Shown piece after piece: positions 19,191 through 27,687 of a stretch of DNA of 58,616 bases; position 1 is the stretch's first letter; the number at the start of each line of letters is the position of its first letter. The translations under genes and the position numbers were made by a program. The notes under the pieces were generated by a model. It was not told the DNA's origin, made no database searches, and saw nothing but the letters and a program-made list of their open reading frames with translations. This DNA comes from Chryseolinea sp. GTDB taxonomy: Bacteria > Bacteroidota > Bacteroidia > Cytophagales > Cyclobacteriaceae. The stretch spans positions 1 through 58,616 of the forward strand of contig JAICGJ010000013.1 of assembly GCA_025923195.1 (NCBI GenBank). Direction: 5' to 3'.

Positions 19191-19841
19191 TCAAAACTGA
19201 TCCACGGTGGTGGCATCTTCAAGTTTGAAATTGCCAATACGCGTTCGGCATAGCTCAGACAGGTAAGCACCGACTCCCAACCGACTCCCCACATCTCTTA
19301 TCAAACTTCGGATATATGTGCCCTTGGAACAAACGATCCGAAAGCTTACTTCTGGCAAATTGATTTGTAAGACGTCGAACACCGACACGGTCACCTCGCG
19401 CTCAACCAGCGCAATTTCCTTTCCTTCCCTGGCATATTCATAGGCCCTCCTTCCTTTGATCCGGATGGCTGAATGCTGCGGAGGTAATTGACGGATATTG
19501 CCCACGAAGGTCTTTGTTGCCTGCTCAATTTCGAATGGTATTATATGACTTGTATCTTTTGCTTCGCTTACGGGTGTTTCAAGATCATGCGAGGGGGTGG
19601 TTTGACCAATGACGAATTTTCCAGTGTACTCCTTTTCCAACCCCATGAATTCGTCGATACGTTTTGTCATTCTTCCCACGCATACGATTAACAACCCGGT
19701 GGCTAGAGGATCTAGGGTTCCGGCGTGCCCGATCTTTTTGGTTTTTAATAGATACCGCAACTTGTTTACAACATCAAACGACGTCCAATGAAGAGGTTTG
19801 TTGATCAACAAGATGCGCCCCGGATCATCAGGAGTCTTCAT
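19191..19841 (-). CDS. truB: tRNA pseudouridine(55) synthase
   Basis: 216 residues. Key motifs are NKPLHWTSFDVVNKL, the catalytic GHAGTLDPLATGLL with its Asp, and SKGTYIRSLIRDVG. It converts U55 to pseudouridine in the T-loop of tRNAs. It is shorter than the roughly 310-residue E. coli enzyme because the C-terminal PUA-like part is missing; this is not a truncation, since the catalytic core is complete and ends cleanly. Its ATG overlaps the uppP stop as TAATG, so the two are translationally coupled. Confidence 0.96.
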   Translation of the reverse strand: MKTPDDPGRILLINKPLHWTSFDVVNKLRYLLKTKKIGHAGTLDPLATGLLIVCVGRMTKRIDEFMGLEKEYTGKFVIGQTTPSHDLETPVSEAKDTSHIIPFEIEQATKTFVGNIRQLPPQHSAIRIKGRRAYEYAREGKEIALVEREVTVSVFDVLQINLPEVSFRIVCSKGTYIRSLIRDVGSRLGVGAYLSELCRTRIGNFKLEDATTVDQF

Positions 19842-20656
19842 TAGATAACAGTGAGTCCAACGCCCATGTAATATAGCACCAGGATAACAACGCCGACAAG
19901 TATGCGATAATATCCAAAAAGCTTAAATCCATTTCTTGTCAGGAAGGTGATAAAGGATTTGATAGCGAGAATGGCCACAATAAAGGCTACCAAATTGCCT
20001 GCGATCAATGCCGTTATCTCGTTCGCACCAAATGACCCTCCGCCATCATAAAACTTGTACATTTTGTAAATGGTGGCTGCGAACATGGTCGGAACCGCCA
20101 GAAAAAATGAAAATTCAGCGGCAGTTTTCTTGTTGAGACCCTGACTCAAACCGCCGATAATGGTGGCCGCAGACCTTGATACTCCCGGTATCATCGCGAT
20201 CGTTTGAAAAAATCCAATCTTTAAGGCTGCTGTATAGTTGACCGTCTGATCGGCATATGCTTCGTTCTTTTGAAAAATTCTGTCAACAAGCAGAAAGAAT
20301 ACGCCTCCCAAAATAAGAGCATATCCTACGACATCCACACGTTCCAACAATTGGTCGATGATGCTATCCAACAAAAATCCGATTGCAGCAGCCGGAATAA
20401 AGGCGACAATAAGTTTCAGATAAAAAGCCGTGGTTTCCTGAAGTGTGCTGCCATTGGGCAAAAATTTTTTCCAGTATAAAACTATTACAGACAAGATTGC
20501 GCCGAACTGAATGGCTACTGTAAACATCTTCGTGAATGGATCGGATGCAATGCCCATCAAAGAGGAGCCGATGATCATGTGTCCCGTGGAAGAAATTGGC
20601 AAAAACTCCGTAATGCCTTCAATTATTGCTAATATGATAGCCTGAATGATGGACAT
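19841..20656 (-). CDS. uppP: undecaprenyl-diphosphatase
   Basis: 271 residues with about eight membrane helices. The signature motifs are [16 protein letters not shown] near the N-terminus and [13 protein letters not shown] in the middle, holding the catalytic Glu, His, Ser and Arg residues of the BacA/UppP family. It recycles the lipid carrier undecaprenyl pyrophosphate for peptidoglycan and other surface polymers. Coupled to truB downstream by TAATG and 58 bases behind the DUF3098 gene. Confidence 0.96.
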   Translation of the reverse strand: MSIIQAIILAIIEGITEFLPISSTGHMIIGSSLMGIASDPFTKMFTVAIQFGAILSVIVLYWKKFLPNGSTLQETTAFYLKLIVAFIPAAAIGFLLDSIIDQLLERVDVVGYALILGGVFFLLVDRIFQKNEAYADQTVNYTAALKIGFFQTIAMIPGVSRSAATIIGGLSQGLNKKTAAEFSFFLAVPTMFAATIYKMYKFYDGGGSFGANEITALIAGNLVAFIVAILAIKSFITFLTRNGFKLFGYYRILVGVVILVLYYMGVGLTVI

Positions 20657-20714
20657 GCAAATGGATTGTTAAGGACAAATGCCGGGGAATATGAGTCAGC
20701 AATGGAGGTACAAC

Positions 20715-20918
20715 TCATTTAGACGGTTTCCGTAAAATAGCGACTATTTCAATTATAAATCCAGCCATGACTACAATGGGACCTAGCGTGAGTCCCAAAA
20801 ATCCAAATCCATGAAGCTCATTGTCCGATGACATGATAACAAATCCTACAACGAGCGTGAGCACGCCAATGATCATAAGCTGGTAGTTCTTTCTACCGAA
20901 AGGAAGTTTATTCTCCAT
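20715..20918 (-). CDS. DUF3098 small membrane protein
   Basis: 67 residues: a short polar N-terminus (LPFGRKNYQLM) and two membrane helices (about 13-31 and 42-62) with a short loop containing ELHGFGFLG. This is the DUF3098 family, known from Bacteroidota and typically found between ftsX and uppP, as here. No activity is known. The gap to ftsX is 8 bases, so it is co-transcribed. Its constant position suggests a division or wall role, which is inference. Confidence 0.9.
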   Translation of the reverse strand: MENKLPFGRKNYQLMIIGVLTLVVGFVIMSSDNELHGFGFLGLTLGPIVVMAGFIIEIVAILRKPSK

Positions 20919-20926
20919 TGCAATTA

Positions 20927-21805
20927 TTAGTATAGTTCGTCTAATGACATTTTCAAATATTTGTGTATCGAGAAAAAAGTACTCATGGTTGCAACCACGA
21001 TTCCAACAACAGAAATCAACATAAGAAGTGCCAGGAAGTACTCTTGGTTATGCAGAAGCGAAAGGTCTGCAATTCTCTTTTGGGCGTACGTAGTGAAGCC
21101 CCAAAGCAGCAGAGAAGCAATTCCTCCAGATAGCAGTCCGTAGCCGACAGCCCTTAACAGGAAGGGGCGTTGTATGAACCATTTCTTTGCGCCCACCAAT
21201 TGCATACTGCGAATCAAAAAGCGCTGTGAAAACAACGCAATGCGCAATGTGCTGTTCACAAGTAAAAACGTAACCACAATAAGCAATACAGCTAAAATCA
21301 GAAGCGCGATGGAGATATTCGTAAAATTCTGATTTACTTCATCAAATAAGTGTTTTTCATACGTTGCTTCTATCACTCCGTTAATGTTTTCAAGTTCCGC
21401 TTTTACCTGTTTTAAACTTGTAGTGTCCTGAAACTCCGTCGCAATTTTTACGATGTACGCATCTTTCAGCGGATTCTCGCCCAGTATCTCTTTATAATCC
21501 CCGATCTGTTCAATCAGATCCTTTTCTGCATCTTCTTTTGAAACGAAAGTAATGGCATTCTCCGCTTTAGCTACAAAATTCTTCGCACCAATGGTGCGTT
21601 CAAGTTGGTTTCGCTGAGTCTCAGTCAGTGTGCTTTTTAAGAAGACTTTGATGTTGAGGTTGTCGCGTACAATTCTTCCAAACTGGTTCGAATAAATAAT
21701 AAGGTTGCCGAATAAACCAAGTACGAATAAGGCTAGCGTGATACTAGTGACAACACCAATAGCGGGGTATCCACCTAATTTTTTTTTATGTACTGAACCT
21801 TGCAT
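20927..21805 (-). CDS. ftsX: cell-division ABC transporter permease FtsX
   Basis: 292 residues. Membrane helix 1 is at about 17-38, then an extracellular domain (about 40-165) with the IKVFLKSTLTETQRNQLE segment typical of FtsX, then three helices within about 170-275. With the ATPase FtsE, which is not in this window, it controls periplasmic wall hydrolases at division. A perfect -7 type element TAACTTTG lies at 21816-21823 (minus strand), only 10 bases ahead of the ATG, but I see no -33 partner. It heads the run ftsX, DUF3098, uppP, truB, ribF and aacS. Confidence 0.94.
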   Translation of the reverse strand: MQGSVHKKKLGGYPAIGVVTSITLALFVLGLFGNLIIYSNQFGRIVRDNLNIKVFLKSTLTETQRNQLERTIGAKNFVAKAENAITFVSKEDAEKDLIEQIGDYKEILGENPLKDAYIVKIATEFQDTTSLKQVKAELENINGVIEATYEKHLFDEVNQNFTNISIALLILAVLLIVVTFLLVNSTLRIALFSQRFLIRSMQLVGAKKWFIQRPFLLRAVGYGLLSGGIASLLLWGFTTYAQKRIADLSLLHNQEYFLALLMLISVVGIVVATMSTFFSIHKYLKMSLDELY

Positions 21806-21871
21806 TATTTGTCGCCAAAGTTAGGAGAAAAAAATTAACGGAAGGATAAAGACAGGTTTATGGTAAGTAGT

Positions 21872-21904
21872 AAAAAATAGGAAAGCCCTATTCCAGGGCT
21901 TTCC
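21872..21904 (-). terminator. intrinsic terminator after the sigma/anti-sigma pair
   Basis: A perfect 10-bp stem, GGAAAGCCCT (21880-21889) against AGGGCTTTCC (21895-21904), with a 5-base loop. On the minus strand it is followed by a T-run (21872-21877). It separates the sigma operon from ftsX. Confidence 0.85.
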
Positions 21905-21924
21905 TTGTACAATACTCAATATCA

Positions 21925-22824
21925 TTATCGCGTACCCCTGTAATCCTTTAACTTCTTGAGCAGCGTCGGATCGTTAATTGGTGAGAGCGGCTTAACTGTA
22001 TCGTTGTCCTCGTTGAGCAAATAATAGTTGTCCTTATAAAAGAGGAATACCGTTCGCTTATTATCGCTGAAGAATTCCATGATCTCGTATAAGTTCTTCT
22101 CGAAAGTTCCATAGAGGAATAACTTGCCCTCTTTGAACTGATAATGGAAATCGTATTTCTTATTGCTGTTATCAGTTTCAACAACGATAGACGACTTCGT
22201 CAACGGCGTTGCTTCGCTTACACCTGATGGATTTCTCCTTTCTCCGGGCTCCTTGTTTTCTTCAGTTGGATCAAACACGTCGATTGGTGCCGGCCCCTTG
22301 GGCTGTTCGTCCGTTTTAGGTTCCGGGGCCTGCGCTACTTCCTGATCCTTATTCGTCTCGGATGGAGCCGTAATCTCTTCTTCAGCAGAAGGCTTATCGT
22401 CTTGCGTGACTGCAGGACCTTCCTCACGTTGAGGTGGTTGATGCTGAGGGTCAGCTGACTGAGGAGTCTCGTTCTTAGCCTGTTCCTGTTTGGACAGATC
22501 CGGGCGTACATCATTGCCTTGGCTATCCAGGTAAAAATAAATTCCAAGACCTATAGCACCAGCTAGCGCTAACCACAGCGCTACTTGGGTTATAACAGAC
22601 GTTCCGCCAGTCTCAAGTTCAGATGCCGGAATGCTATTGAACATCGTCTTCAATTCCTTGACGCGGGCTTCCCGGATTTTTTCGACTACTCTCTCCTGGA
22701 TCTGAAACTCATTCTTAAGGGATGCATCAGACGCCAGTTTATTTTCAAAAGCAGCTCTTTCCTGGCCTGTTAGCCGGTTGCTAACATACTGGTCGAGTAA
22801 TTCTAAATCTTTTTCTGAAGCCAT
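21925..22824 (-). CDS. anti-sigma-like single-pass membrane protein
   Basis: 299 residues. The cytoplasmic N-terminus (about 1-75) has the LLDQYVSNRLTGQERAAFE pattern seen in Bacteroidota anti-sigma proteins, followed by one membrane helix (about 80-98). A long linker rich in Pro, Glu, Gln and Lys (about 105-205) leads to a small periplasmic domain near 215-290 with FHYQFKEGKLFLYGTF. There is no zinc-finger HxxxCxxC motif. It starts 6 bases after the ECF sigma gene, which is the main support for calling it the cognate anti-sigma factor. The signal it senses is unknown. Confidence 0.75.
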   Translation of the reverse strand: MASEKDLELLDQYVSNRLTGQERAAFENKLASDASLKNEFQIQERVVEKIREARVKELKTMFNSIPASELETGGTSVITQVALWLALAGAIGLGIYFYLDSQGNDVRPDLSKQEQAKNETPQSADPQHQPPQREEGPAVTQDDKPSAEEEITAPSETNKDQEVAQAPEPKTDEQPKGPAPIDVFDPTEENKEPGERRNPSGVSEATPLTKSSIVVETDNSNKKYDFHYQFKEGKLFLYGTFEKNLYEIMEFFSDNKRTVFLFYKDNYYLLNEDNDTVKPLSPINDPTLLKKLKDYRGTR

Positions 22825-22830
22825 AGTTTC

Positions 22831-23370
22831 CTAATCTAAAAAGTCCTTCTCAGAATACTGAGCTTTCACTAAATCATCCAGTTTTTTCTTGCATTTATAT
22901 TTCTTCGTCTTTGCTGTATCTGTGTTCGCAAAACCTAGCTTGTCTGCTATATCCTGCATCGACATCTCTTCAAAATAGTAATACATCAAAACTTTCTTGC
23001 ATGTCCCATCAAGTTGATCAATGCATTTTGCAATTATCTTTTCACGTTCCAGTGTCTCTGTATCTAACGTTACCGGGCTATCTTTTTCTTCATTCGAAAG
23101 CCGTTTTTTTCGATCCAATTCTTTTCGCCATAGATTCTGACAGATACTGTAGATGTAGGTACTCATTTTGGAAGTCAAGACCAGGTTACCTGATGTGGCC
23201 TTTTGCCAAAATACGATCAAAGCGTCCTGATAAACATCCCGAGCCTCTTCTTCTGTGCCACTATTTGTGATGACTAATTTTGTCATCATCCTATAGTATT
23301 TTTTGTACAGGAACTCTAGAGCCTTCTCGTCACCTTTGCAGATGCGTTCGAAAATCTCTGTTTCATTCAT
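22831..23370 (-). CDS. ECF-type RNA polymerase sigma factor
   Basis: About 179 residues from the ATG at 23370; an ATG at 23394 is in frame, but the sigma-2 domain starts naturally at MNETEIFERICKGDE. Region 2 shows EARDVYQDALIVFWQ, and region 4 shows the helix-turn-helix YYFEEMSMQDIADKLGF followed by a basic segment. It should direct polymerase to a small regulon, released when the membrane protein encoded 6 bases downstream lets go. No autoregulatory promoter could be identified from this sequence. Confidence 0.92.
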   Translation of the reverse strand: MNETEIFERICKGDEKALEFLYKKYYRMMTKLVITNSGTEEEARDVYQDALIVFWQKATSGNLVLTSKMSTYIYSICQNLWRKELDRKKRLSNEEKDSPVTLDTETLEREKIIAKCIDQLDGTCKKVLMYYYFEEMSMQDIADKLGFANTDTAKTKKYKCKKKLDDLVKAQYSEKDFLD

Positions 23371-23464
23371 GGCTGAGCTTGATCTGAATACCATCGTGAA
23401 GTCCCTTAGTAACCTGTTATAACGCGTTTTTGTTAATTTTACGACTAATGACTTTATAATTGGG

Positions 23465-23881
23465 TCAATGGACTCTCTTCCAGGTTTGAGTTCTGAAAAA
23501 GGGTCCCCAATATCCTCTTACCTTTAAACGTGACCCTTCAGTCCACATTTTGCACCGGTAAATTCTCCCATCCTGAGGGTCCAGAATATTCCCCTGAGAA
23601 TACTCATTGCCGCCCTTTTCCATGTTCCTAATGATCTCCATCCCGATGATTTTCTTACGGTAACGCGGGTCATCTTCTGGACATTTTTCGCAGATTGGAT
23701 CAGGGTCCACCTTGGTAAAAATCTTTACAATTTTCCCATACACCTTCCCGTTTCTTTCGAATATCTCGATTATGGATTTCTCTTCACCCGTCGATTCATC
23801 GACAGTCATCCACTTTCCAAGGACGGAAGTTTGTGCGTAACAAAAAAATGCCGGAAAGATGAGGGGCAAAATTAGTTTCAT
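23465..23881 (-). CDS. DUF2147 secreted protein
   Basis: 138 residues with a signal peptide (cleavage after about residue 16, CYA-Q). The mature part is the DUF2147 beta-barrel family: GKWMTVDESTGEEKSIIEI, DPDPICEKCPEDD, IIGMEIIRNM and RGYWGPFFRTQTW. It is small and periplasmic and of unknown function. The paired Cys in CEKC is noteworthy. It is probably transcribed alone, after the hppA terminator and ahead of the sigma gene. Confidence 0.88.
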   Translation of the reverse strand: MKLILPLIFPAFFCYAQTSVLGKWMTVDESTGEEKSIIEIFERNGKVYGKIVKIFTKVDPDPICEKCPEDDPRYRKKIIGMEIIRNMEKGGNEYSQGNILDPQDGRIYRCKMWTEGSRLKVRGYWGPFFRTQTWKRVH

Positions 23882-23954
23882 TGCCGAAATATAAAACTAT
23901 CCTTATTAAAGTTTCATTTGGAGGTATTATGAGCTGGGTCGCTCTGCAAATGAA

Positions 23955-23984
23955 TAAAAAAAGCCCCGTGATAGGACGGGGCTT
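23955..23984 (-). terminator. intrinsic terminator of hppA
   Basis: A 9-bp stem, AAGCCCCGT (23961-23969) against ACGGGGCTT (23976-23984), with a 6-base loop and, on the minus strand, a run of seven or more T residues (23955-23962). It starts 20 bases beyond the hppA stop. Confidence 0.88.
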
Positions 23985-24003
23985 GTGGATTACAAAATCC
24001 ATA

Positions 24004-26304
24004 TTATTTCGCTGACTCTGACACCGTTGCTGATGTTTCGCTAACCCGCTCTATTTTCGGTTTCGACTTCTCTCTCTGCGAAGTCGTCTCAGATTCATCC
24101 GGAGCAAGAAGTGGTGCGATAACCAGCGCGACCACAGACATCAACTTCAGAAGAATGTTCAGAGAAGGACCAGACGTATCTTTGAAAGGGTCGCCTACAG
24201 TATCACCTACAACCGCCGCCTTATGCGGCTCTGATTTTTTATAATACATCTGGCCGTTGATTTCAACACCCTCTTCGAAGCTCTTCTTGGCATTGTCCCA
24301 AGCACCCCCAGCATTGGATTGAAAAATCGCCATTAATACACCTGTAACTGTTACACCTGCCAACATCCCGCCTAATGATTCAACGCCGAATCCGGGTAAA
24401 AATGCGATGACTACTGGTGCAACTACAGCCATTAAACCCGGCAGAACCATCTGCCTAATGGCAGCCTTTGTGGAGATTTCAACACACTTGCCATATTCTG
24501 CTTTTCCATCCGCTTCATGAAATATTTTCTGTTCCGCTGCTGGCCATTCTTCAACGGGCTTGTCGCCATTCTTTTTCATCAAGTCCAGCGCGGCCTTTAG
24601 TGCCGGAATGGTTGTGAATTGCCGTCTCACTTCTTCAATCATTGACATCGCTGCCCTGCCAACAGCGCCCATGGCAAGTGCCGAGAATACAAAAGGAAGC
24701 ATGCCTCCAATAAAGAGGCCAGCCATAACGTTAGCTTTTGATACATCAATCGTAGCCATCTTTGCCGTGGTCATAAATGCTCCAAATAATGCTAATGCCG
24801 TCAACGCAGCAGACGCGATGGCGAACCCCTTGCCAATAGCGGCCGTGGTATTGCCCACGGCATCCAGCTTGTCAGTCCGCGCACGAACTTCCTTCGGAAG
24901 CTCCGACATCTCTGCAATACCTCCTGCGTTGTCAGAAATAGGACCGTATGCGTCAACCGCTAACTGAATGCCCAAATTCGAAAGCATACCTACTGCGGCA
25001 ATCGCAATTCCATAAAGCCCTCCGAAATAAAATGCACCGATAATTGATACAGCAATTATTATTATCGGGATCGCCGTGGACATCATCCCAACACCCAGAC
25101 CAGCTATAATATTGGTTGCAGCCCCTGTCGAAGATTGCCGGACTATCGAATTAACTGGACCTTTCCCCATTCCCGTATAATGTTCCGTAACCAACCCCAC
25201 TAACACTCCGCCTACTAATCCAATAACCGTTGCCCAGAAAACACCTAGTGCTGTATAGTGATTACCTTTTTCTGGATCTGTCCATGCGTAAAGGGGATCC
25301 TTGAACCACCATTCTGCCGGCAGCATCCACACGATGATAAAATACGATGCGATGATCATAACGATGGAAGAAACAAACTCTCCCATATTTAACGCCTTTT
25401 GGGGATCTCCGCCCTCTTTGACCTTGACAAAGAATGTTCCCAGAAATGACATGATGATACCTACGCCAGCCAGCACCATGGGGAGTAATACAGCAGACAA
25501 CCCATTAAAATTGTCACTGAATCCAGGCACCATAAAGGCAGCGCCTAATACCATCGTTCCAACAATAGACCCGACATAAGACTCAAACAAATCAGCTCCC
25601 ATTCCGGCGACGTCACCTACGTTGTCTCCAACATTGTCAGCAATGGTGGCAGGATTCAAAGGATGATCTTCAGGGATACCGGCTTCAACTTTTCCCACGA
25701 GATCCGCTCCAACGTCGGCCGCCTTCGTATAAATGCCGCCGCCGACGCGGGCGAACAAGGCTATTGAAGAGGCTCCAAAAGAGAATCCAGTAATAACTGT
25801 GATCACCTGGTTCAAACTCATTTGATCACCAACACCAAACATCCTCGAATAAATAATGAAGAGTACACTCAATCCTAATACACCTAGCCCTACGACGCCC
25901 ATGCCCATTACAGACCCACCCGCAAAGGCAACCTCAAGCGCCTTCCCCAGGCTCGTGCGGGCCGCATTGGTGGTCCTTACGTTTGCCTTAGTGGCCACAC
26001 GCATACCGATGAAGCCGGCAAGGGCAGAACAAAATGCTCCTAAAACAAACGAACCTCCTACAAGGGGATGAGAGCCCTCACTATCGGCGGTAAAGGCAAG
26101 TAAAAGTGCAACACAAACCACAAAGATGGCCAATACTTTATACTCGGCTTTAAGGAAGGCCATTGCACCCTCGGAGATGTGGTTTGCAATTTTTTTCATT
26201 TTCTCCGTGCCGGGATCCTGCTTGCTGACCCAGGCGCTTTTCCACACAACGAAGAGCAGCCCTAGAATTCCAAATACAGGTAAGAGATAAAGTATGTTTT
26301 CCAT
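24004..26304 (-). CDS. hppA: membrane-bound ion-pumping pyrophosphatase
   Basis: 766 residues with about 16 membrane helices. The pyrophosphate site is visible as [20 protein letters not shown] and the acidic motif [21 protein letters not shown]; a second acidic site is [18 protein letters not shown] near the C-terminus. The motif [10 protein letters not shown] has Ala where potassium-independent enzymes carry Lys, so this is the potassium-dependent class. That class includes both sodium and proton pumps, and I cannot tell which from this sequence. It recovers energy from pyrophosphate as an ion gradient. A charged 25-residue tail at the C-terminus is not part of the core. A strong promoter and a terminator bracket it as a single-gene unit. 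Confidence 0.95.
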   Translation of the reverse strand: MENILYLLPVFGILGLLFVVWKSAWVSKQDPGTEKMKKIANHISEGAMAFLKAEYKVLAIFVVCVALLLAFTADSEGSHPLVGGSFVLGAFCSALAGFIGMRVATKANVRTTNAARTSLGKALEVAFAGGSVMGMGVVGLGVLGLSVLFIIYSRMFGVGDQMSLNQVITVITGFSFGASSIALFARVGGGIYTKAADVGADLVGKVEAGIPEDHPLNPATIADNVGDNVGDVAGMGADLFESYVGSIVGTMVLGAAFMVPGFSDNFNGLSAVLLPMVLAGVGIIMSFLGTFFVKVKEGGDPQKALNMGEFVSSIVMIIASYFIIVWMLPAEWWFKDPLYAWTDPEKGNHYTALGVFWATVIGLVGGVLVGLVTEHYTGMGKGPVNSIVRQSSTGAATNIIAGLGVGMMSTAIPIIIIAVSIIGAFYFGGLYGIAIAAVGMLSNLGIQLAVDAYGPISDNAGGIAEMSELPKEVRARTDKLDAVGNTTAAIGKGFAIASAALTALALFGAFMTTAKMATIDVSKANVMAGLFIGGMLPFVFSALAMGAVGRAAMSMIEEVRRQFTTIPALKAALDLMKKNGDKPVEEWPAAEQKIFHEADGKAEYGKCVEISTKAAIRQMVLPGLMAVVAPVVIAFLPGFGVESLGGMLAGVTVTGVLMAIFQSNAGGAWDNAKKSFEEGVEINGQMYYKKSEPHKAAVVGDTVGDPFKDTSGPSLNILLKLMSVVALVIAPLLAPDESETTSQREKSKPKIERVSETSATVSESAK

Positions 26305-26369
26305 ATTGTTAGGTTTGCATTTTTGGTTAAAAAACCGAAAACAGCAGCTTCACGGTTTTTAAAGTGGGG

Positions 26370-26400
26370 CAAATATAGAAGAAGATGTATAACCGGCAAA
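26370..26400 (-). promoter_or_regulatory. promoter of hppA (sigma-ABfr consensus)
   Basis: Minus strand: TTTG (26397-26400), 19-base spacer, TATATTTG (26370-26377). This is an exact match to the Bacteroidota consensus TTTG-N19-21-TAnnTTTG. It lies 65 bases ahead of the hppA ATG, with a start expected a few bases beyond 26370. Confidence 0.7.
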
Positions 26401-26419
26401 ATGCCTTACTAAACCTTAA

Positions 26420-26803
26420 TTACGAATGAAAGACCTGTTTCAATGTCGCCCAAAGGTTTCTCTTTCTGGCCTCATCGAGCTCGTGAAGTTCGTGCGCCAT
26501 CACAACAGTAGTTCCATTGATAAGCAGTCGTTGATACAGACTTTCCGAATTTTTTAATGCGGCACCAAAGCCGATAATGATTGACGGTGAAAAAATTTTA
26601 AAATCTTCAACTGAAAATTCGGTCCTGTTGATTACATGGATACTTGCTAACGATAATTTTAATGCAGTCAGAATTTTTTGAAGCAAAACGATTTCCTCTT
26701 CGGCGATTTCACACCAAGGCTTGTTGATCACAATCATCACTTTTGACTTGATCCTATATATTTCTTCCTGGTAAAGATTAACCAACAATTGAGATTTTGT
26801 CAT
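26420..26803 (-). CDS. hypothetical protein, possible HolD-like polymerase III psi subunit
   Basis: 127 residues from the ATG at 26803, which directly follows the stop of the thioesterase gene (TGAAATG) and is preferred over an overlapping in-frame ATG at 26836. It contains an alpha/beta pattern: a strand KVMIVINKP, a helix with EEEIVLLQKILTALKL, a strand LASIHVINR, then SIIIGFGAAL. The order resembles the small psi (HolD) subunit of the DNA polymerase III clamp loader, whose Bacteroidota forms are poorly conserved. This is a resemblance of pattern only. No other motif is recognised. Confidence 0.6.
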   Translation of the reverse strand: MTKSQLLVNLYQEEIYRIKSKVMIVINKPWCEIAEEEIVLLQKILTALKLSLASIHVINRTEFSVEDFKIFSPSIIIGFGAALKNSESLYQRLLINGTTVVMAHELHELDEARKRNLWATLKQVFHS

Positions 26804-26804
26804 T

Positions 26805-27326
26805 TCATGAAATATCAAAAATAGATCGTAATTCATTAGCTTCAGATGGCTTCATCCTTCCAGCGAGTATGAGTCTAAGCTGTCTCCGCCGCAGCGCACC
26901 TGCGTAAAGCTCCTTCTCCTCATCTGTTTCAGGTTCAATCTCAGGGATATCTATCGGCCGACCCAATTGATCAACGGCCACGAAGGTAAAAAAAGCGCTG
27001 TTGCTCTCTGTAACTGTATTAGAGGGAATATCTTCCGCTCTTACGTCGATACGAACCTCCATAGATGAATTGAAGGCGCGCGTAACTCTGGCCTGCAACG
27101 TCACCACATTTCCCAATCTTATCGGATGATTGAACGAAATGTTATCAACGGATGCCGTGACCACGAACCTGTTGGAATGTCTTTGCGCTGCGATGGCAGA
27201 CACGACATCCATCCAGTGCATGAGCCGGCCACCCATTAGATTGTTCAGTGTATTCGTATCGTTGGGCAGCACTAGCTCGGTCATGCTAACGGTTGACTCG
27301 CGGGGAAATTTTTTTTTTCGGGGCAT
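26805..27326 (-). CDS. acyl-CoA thioesterase, hotdog fold (YciA-like)
   Basis: 173 residues with one hotdog domain: LPNDTNTLNNLMGGRLMHWMD (substrate loop with its Asn and the helix His), ASVDNISFNHPIRLGNVV and a C-terminal FTFVAVDQLGRP strand. It hydrolyses acyl-CoA thioesters; chain-length preference is unknown. The C-terminal 45 residues are charged and extend past the core domain. It is followed with a two-base separation by the HolD-like gene and is divergent from the threonine operon. Confidence 0.9.
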   Translation of the reverse strand: MPRKKKFPRESTVSMTELVLPNDTNTLNNLMGGRLMHWMDVVSAIAAQRHSNRFVVTASVDNISFNHPIRLGNVVTLQARVTRAFNSSMEVRIDVRAEDIPSNTVTESNSAFFTFVAVDQLGRPIDIPEIEPETDEEKELYAGALRRRQLRLILAGRMKPSEANELRSIFDIS

Positions 27327-27473
27327 TTTCGGAATGTTACGTGGCTTGCAATTTAATACTGGCTTTGGGTTTCCTCAAACGTTGCCAGAAGCTACTAATC
27401 GTTAGTTCGTGCAAAAATCATAAAAAATACTTTGCAATCAAGTGTATCATTTCATTATTTCGAGTCCCCAAAA

Positions 27474-27575
27474 ATGCAACCGACACATTTCATATCGTTT
27501 TTATTGCCCTTGATACATAAAGCTTTTTTAGCTTCTCTCCCTGCTATTATTGCAACTATCATCATTACGGGGTGA
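27474..27575 (+). CDS. candidate threonine-operon leader peptide (33 codons)
   Basis: An unrecorded short ORF, ATG at 27474, TGA at 27573-27575, 112 bases ahead of thrA. It begins MQPTHFISFLLPL and ends PAIIATIIITG. Five Ile and two Thr codons fall within its last ten sense codons, the expected design for sensing the end products of the pathway (threonine and isoleucine). Its stop codon lies inside the loop of the hairpin at 27567-27580. Translation and function are inferred; there is no Shine-Dalgarno, which is normal here. Confidence 0.6.
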   Translation: MQPTHFISFLLPLIHKAFLASLPAIIATIIITG

Positions 27576-27591
27576 CCCGTGCGCTGTTTTT
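27567..27591 (+). promoter_or_regulatory. candidate attenuator hairpin of the thr operon
   Basis: A stem ACGGG (27567-27571) against CCCGT (27576-27580) closed by GTGA, a GNRA-type tetraloop in RNA, is followed after six bases by TTTTT (27587-27591). The last Thr codon, the Gly codon and the TGA of the leader make up the 5' arm and loop, so a ribosome near the end of the leader would melt it. A competing pairing GGGGT (27569-27573) with ACCCC (27594-27598) is possible. The 6-base gap before the T-run is longer than in a standard terminator. Confidence 0.5.
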
Positions 27592-27687
27592 ATACCCCCA
27601 CCATGCCCTATAATGTCCATCTCCAGGAGATCGATGTTGGCCAGATTCTAAGTACTAATTGACGTAAAATAAATTGCATCTAATTCC

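Noticed and set aside
19191-19841. truB looks short and might be truncated
   Set aside because: The catalytic core and conserved end are present. Loss of the PUA-like part is common in this family, so no decay is claimed.
27603-27662. A 19-codon ORF between the thr leader and thrA
   Set aside because: Its residue composition is random-looking, without Thr/Ile runs or other motif, and it has no supporting context.
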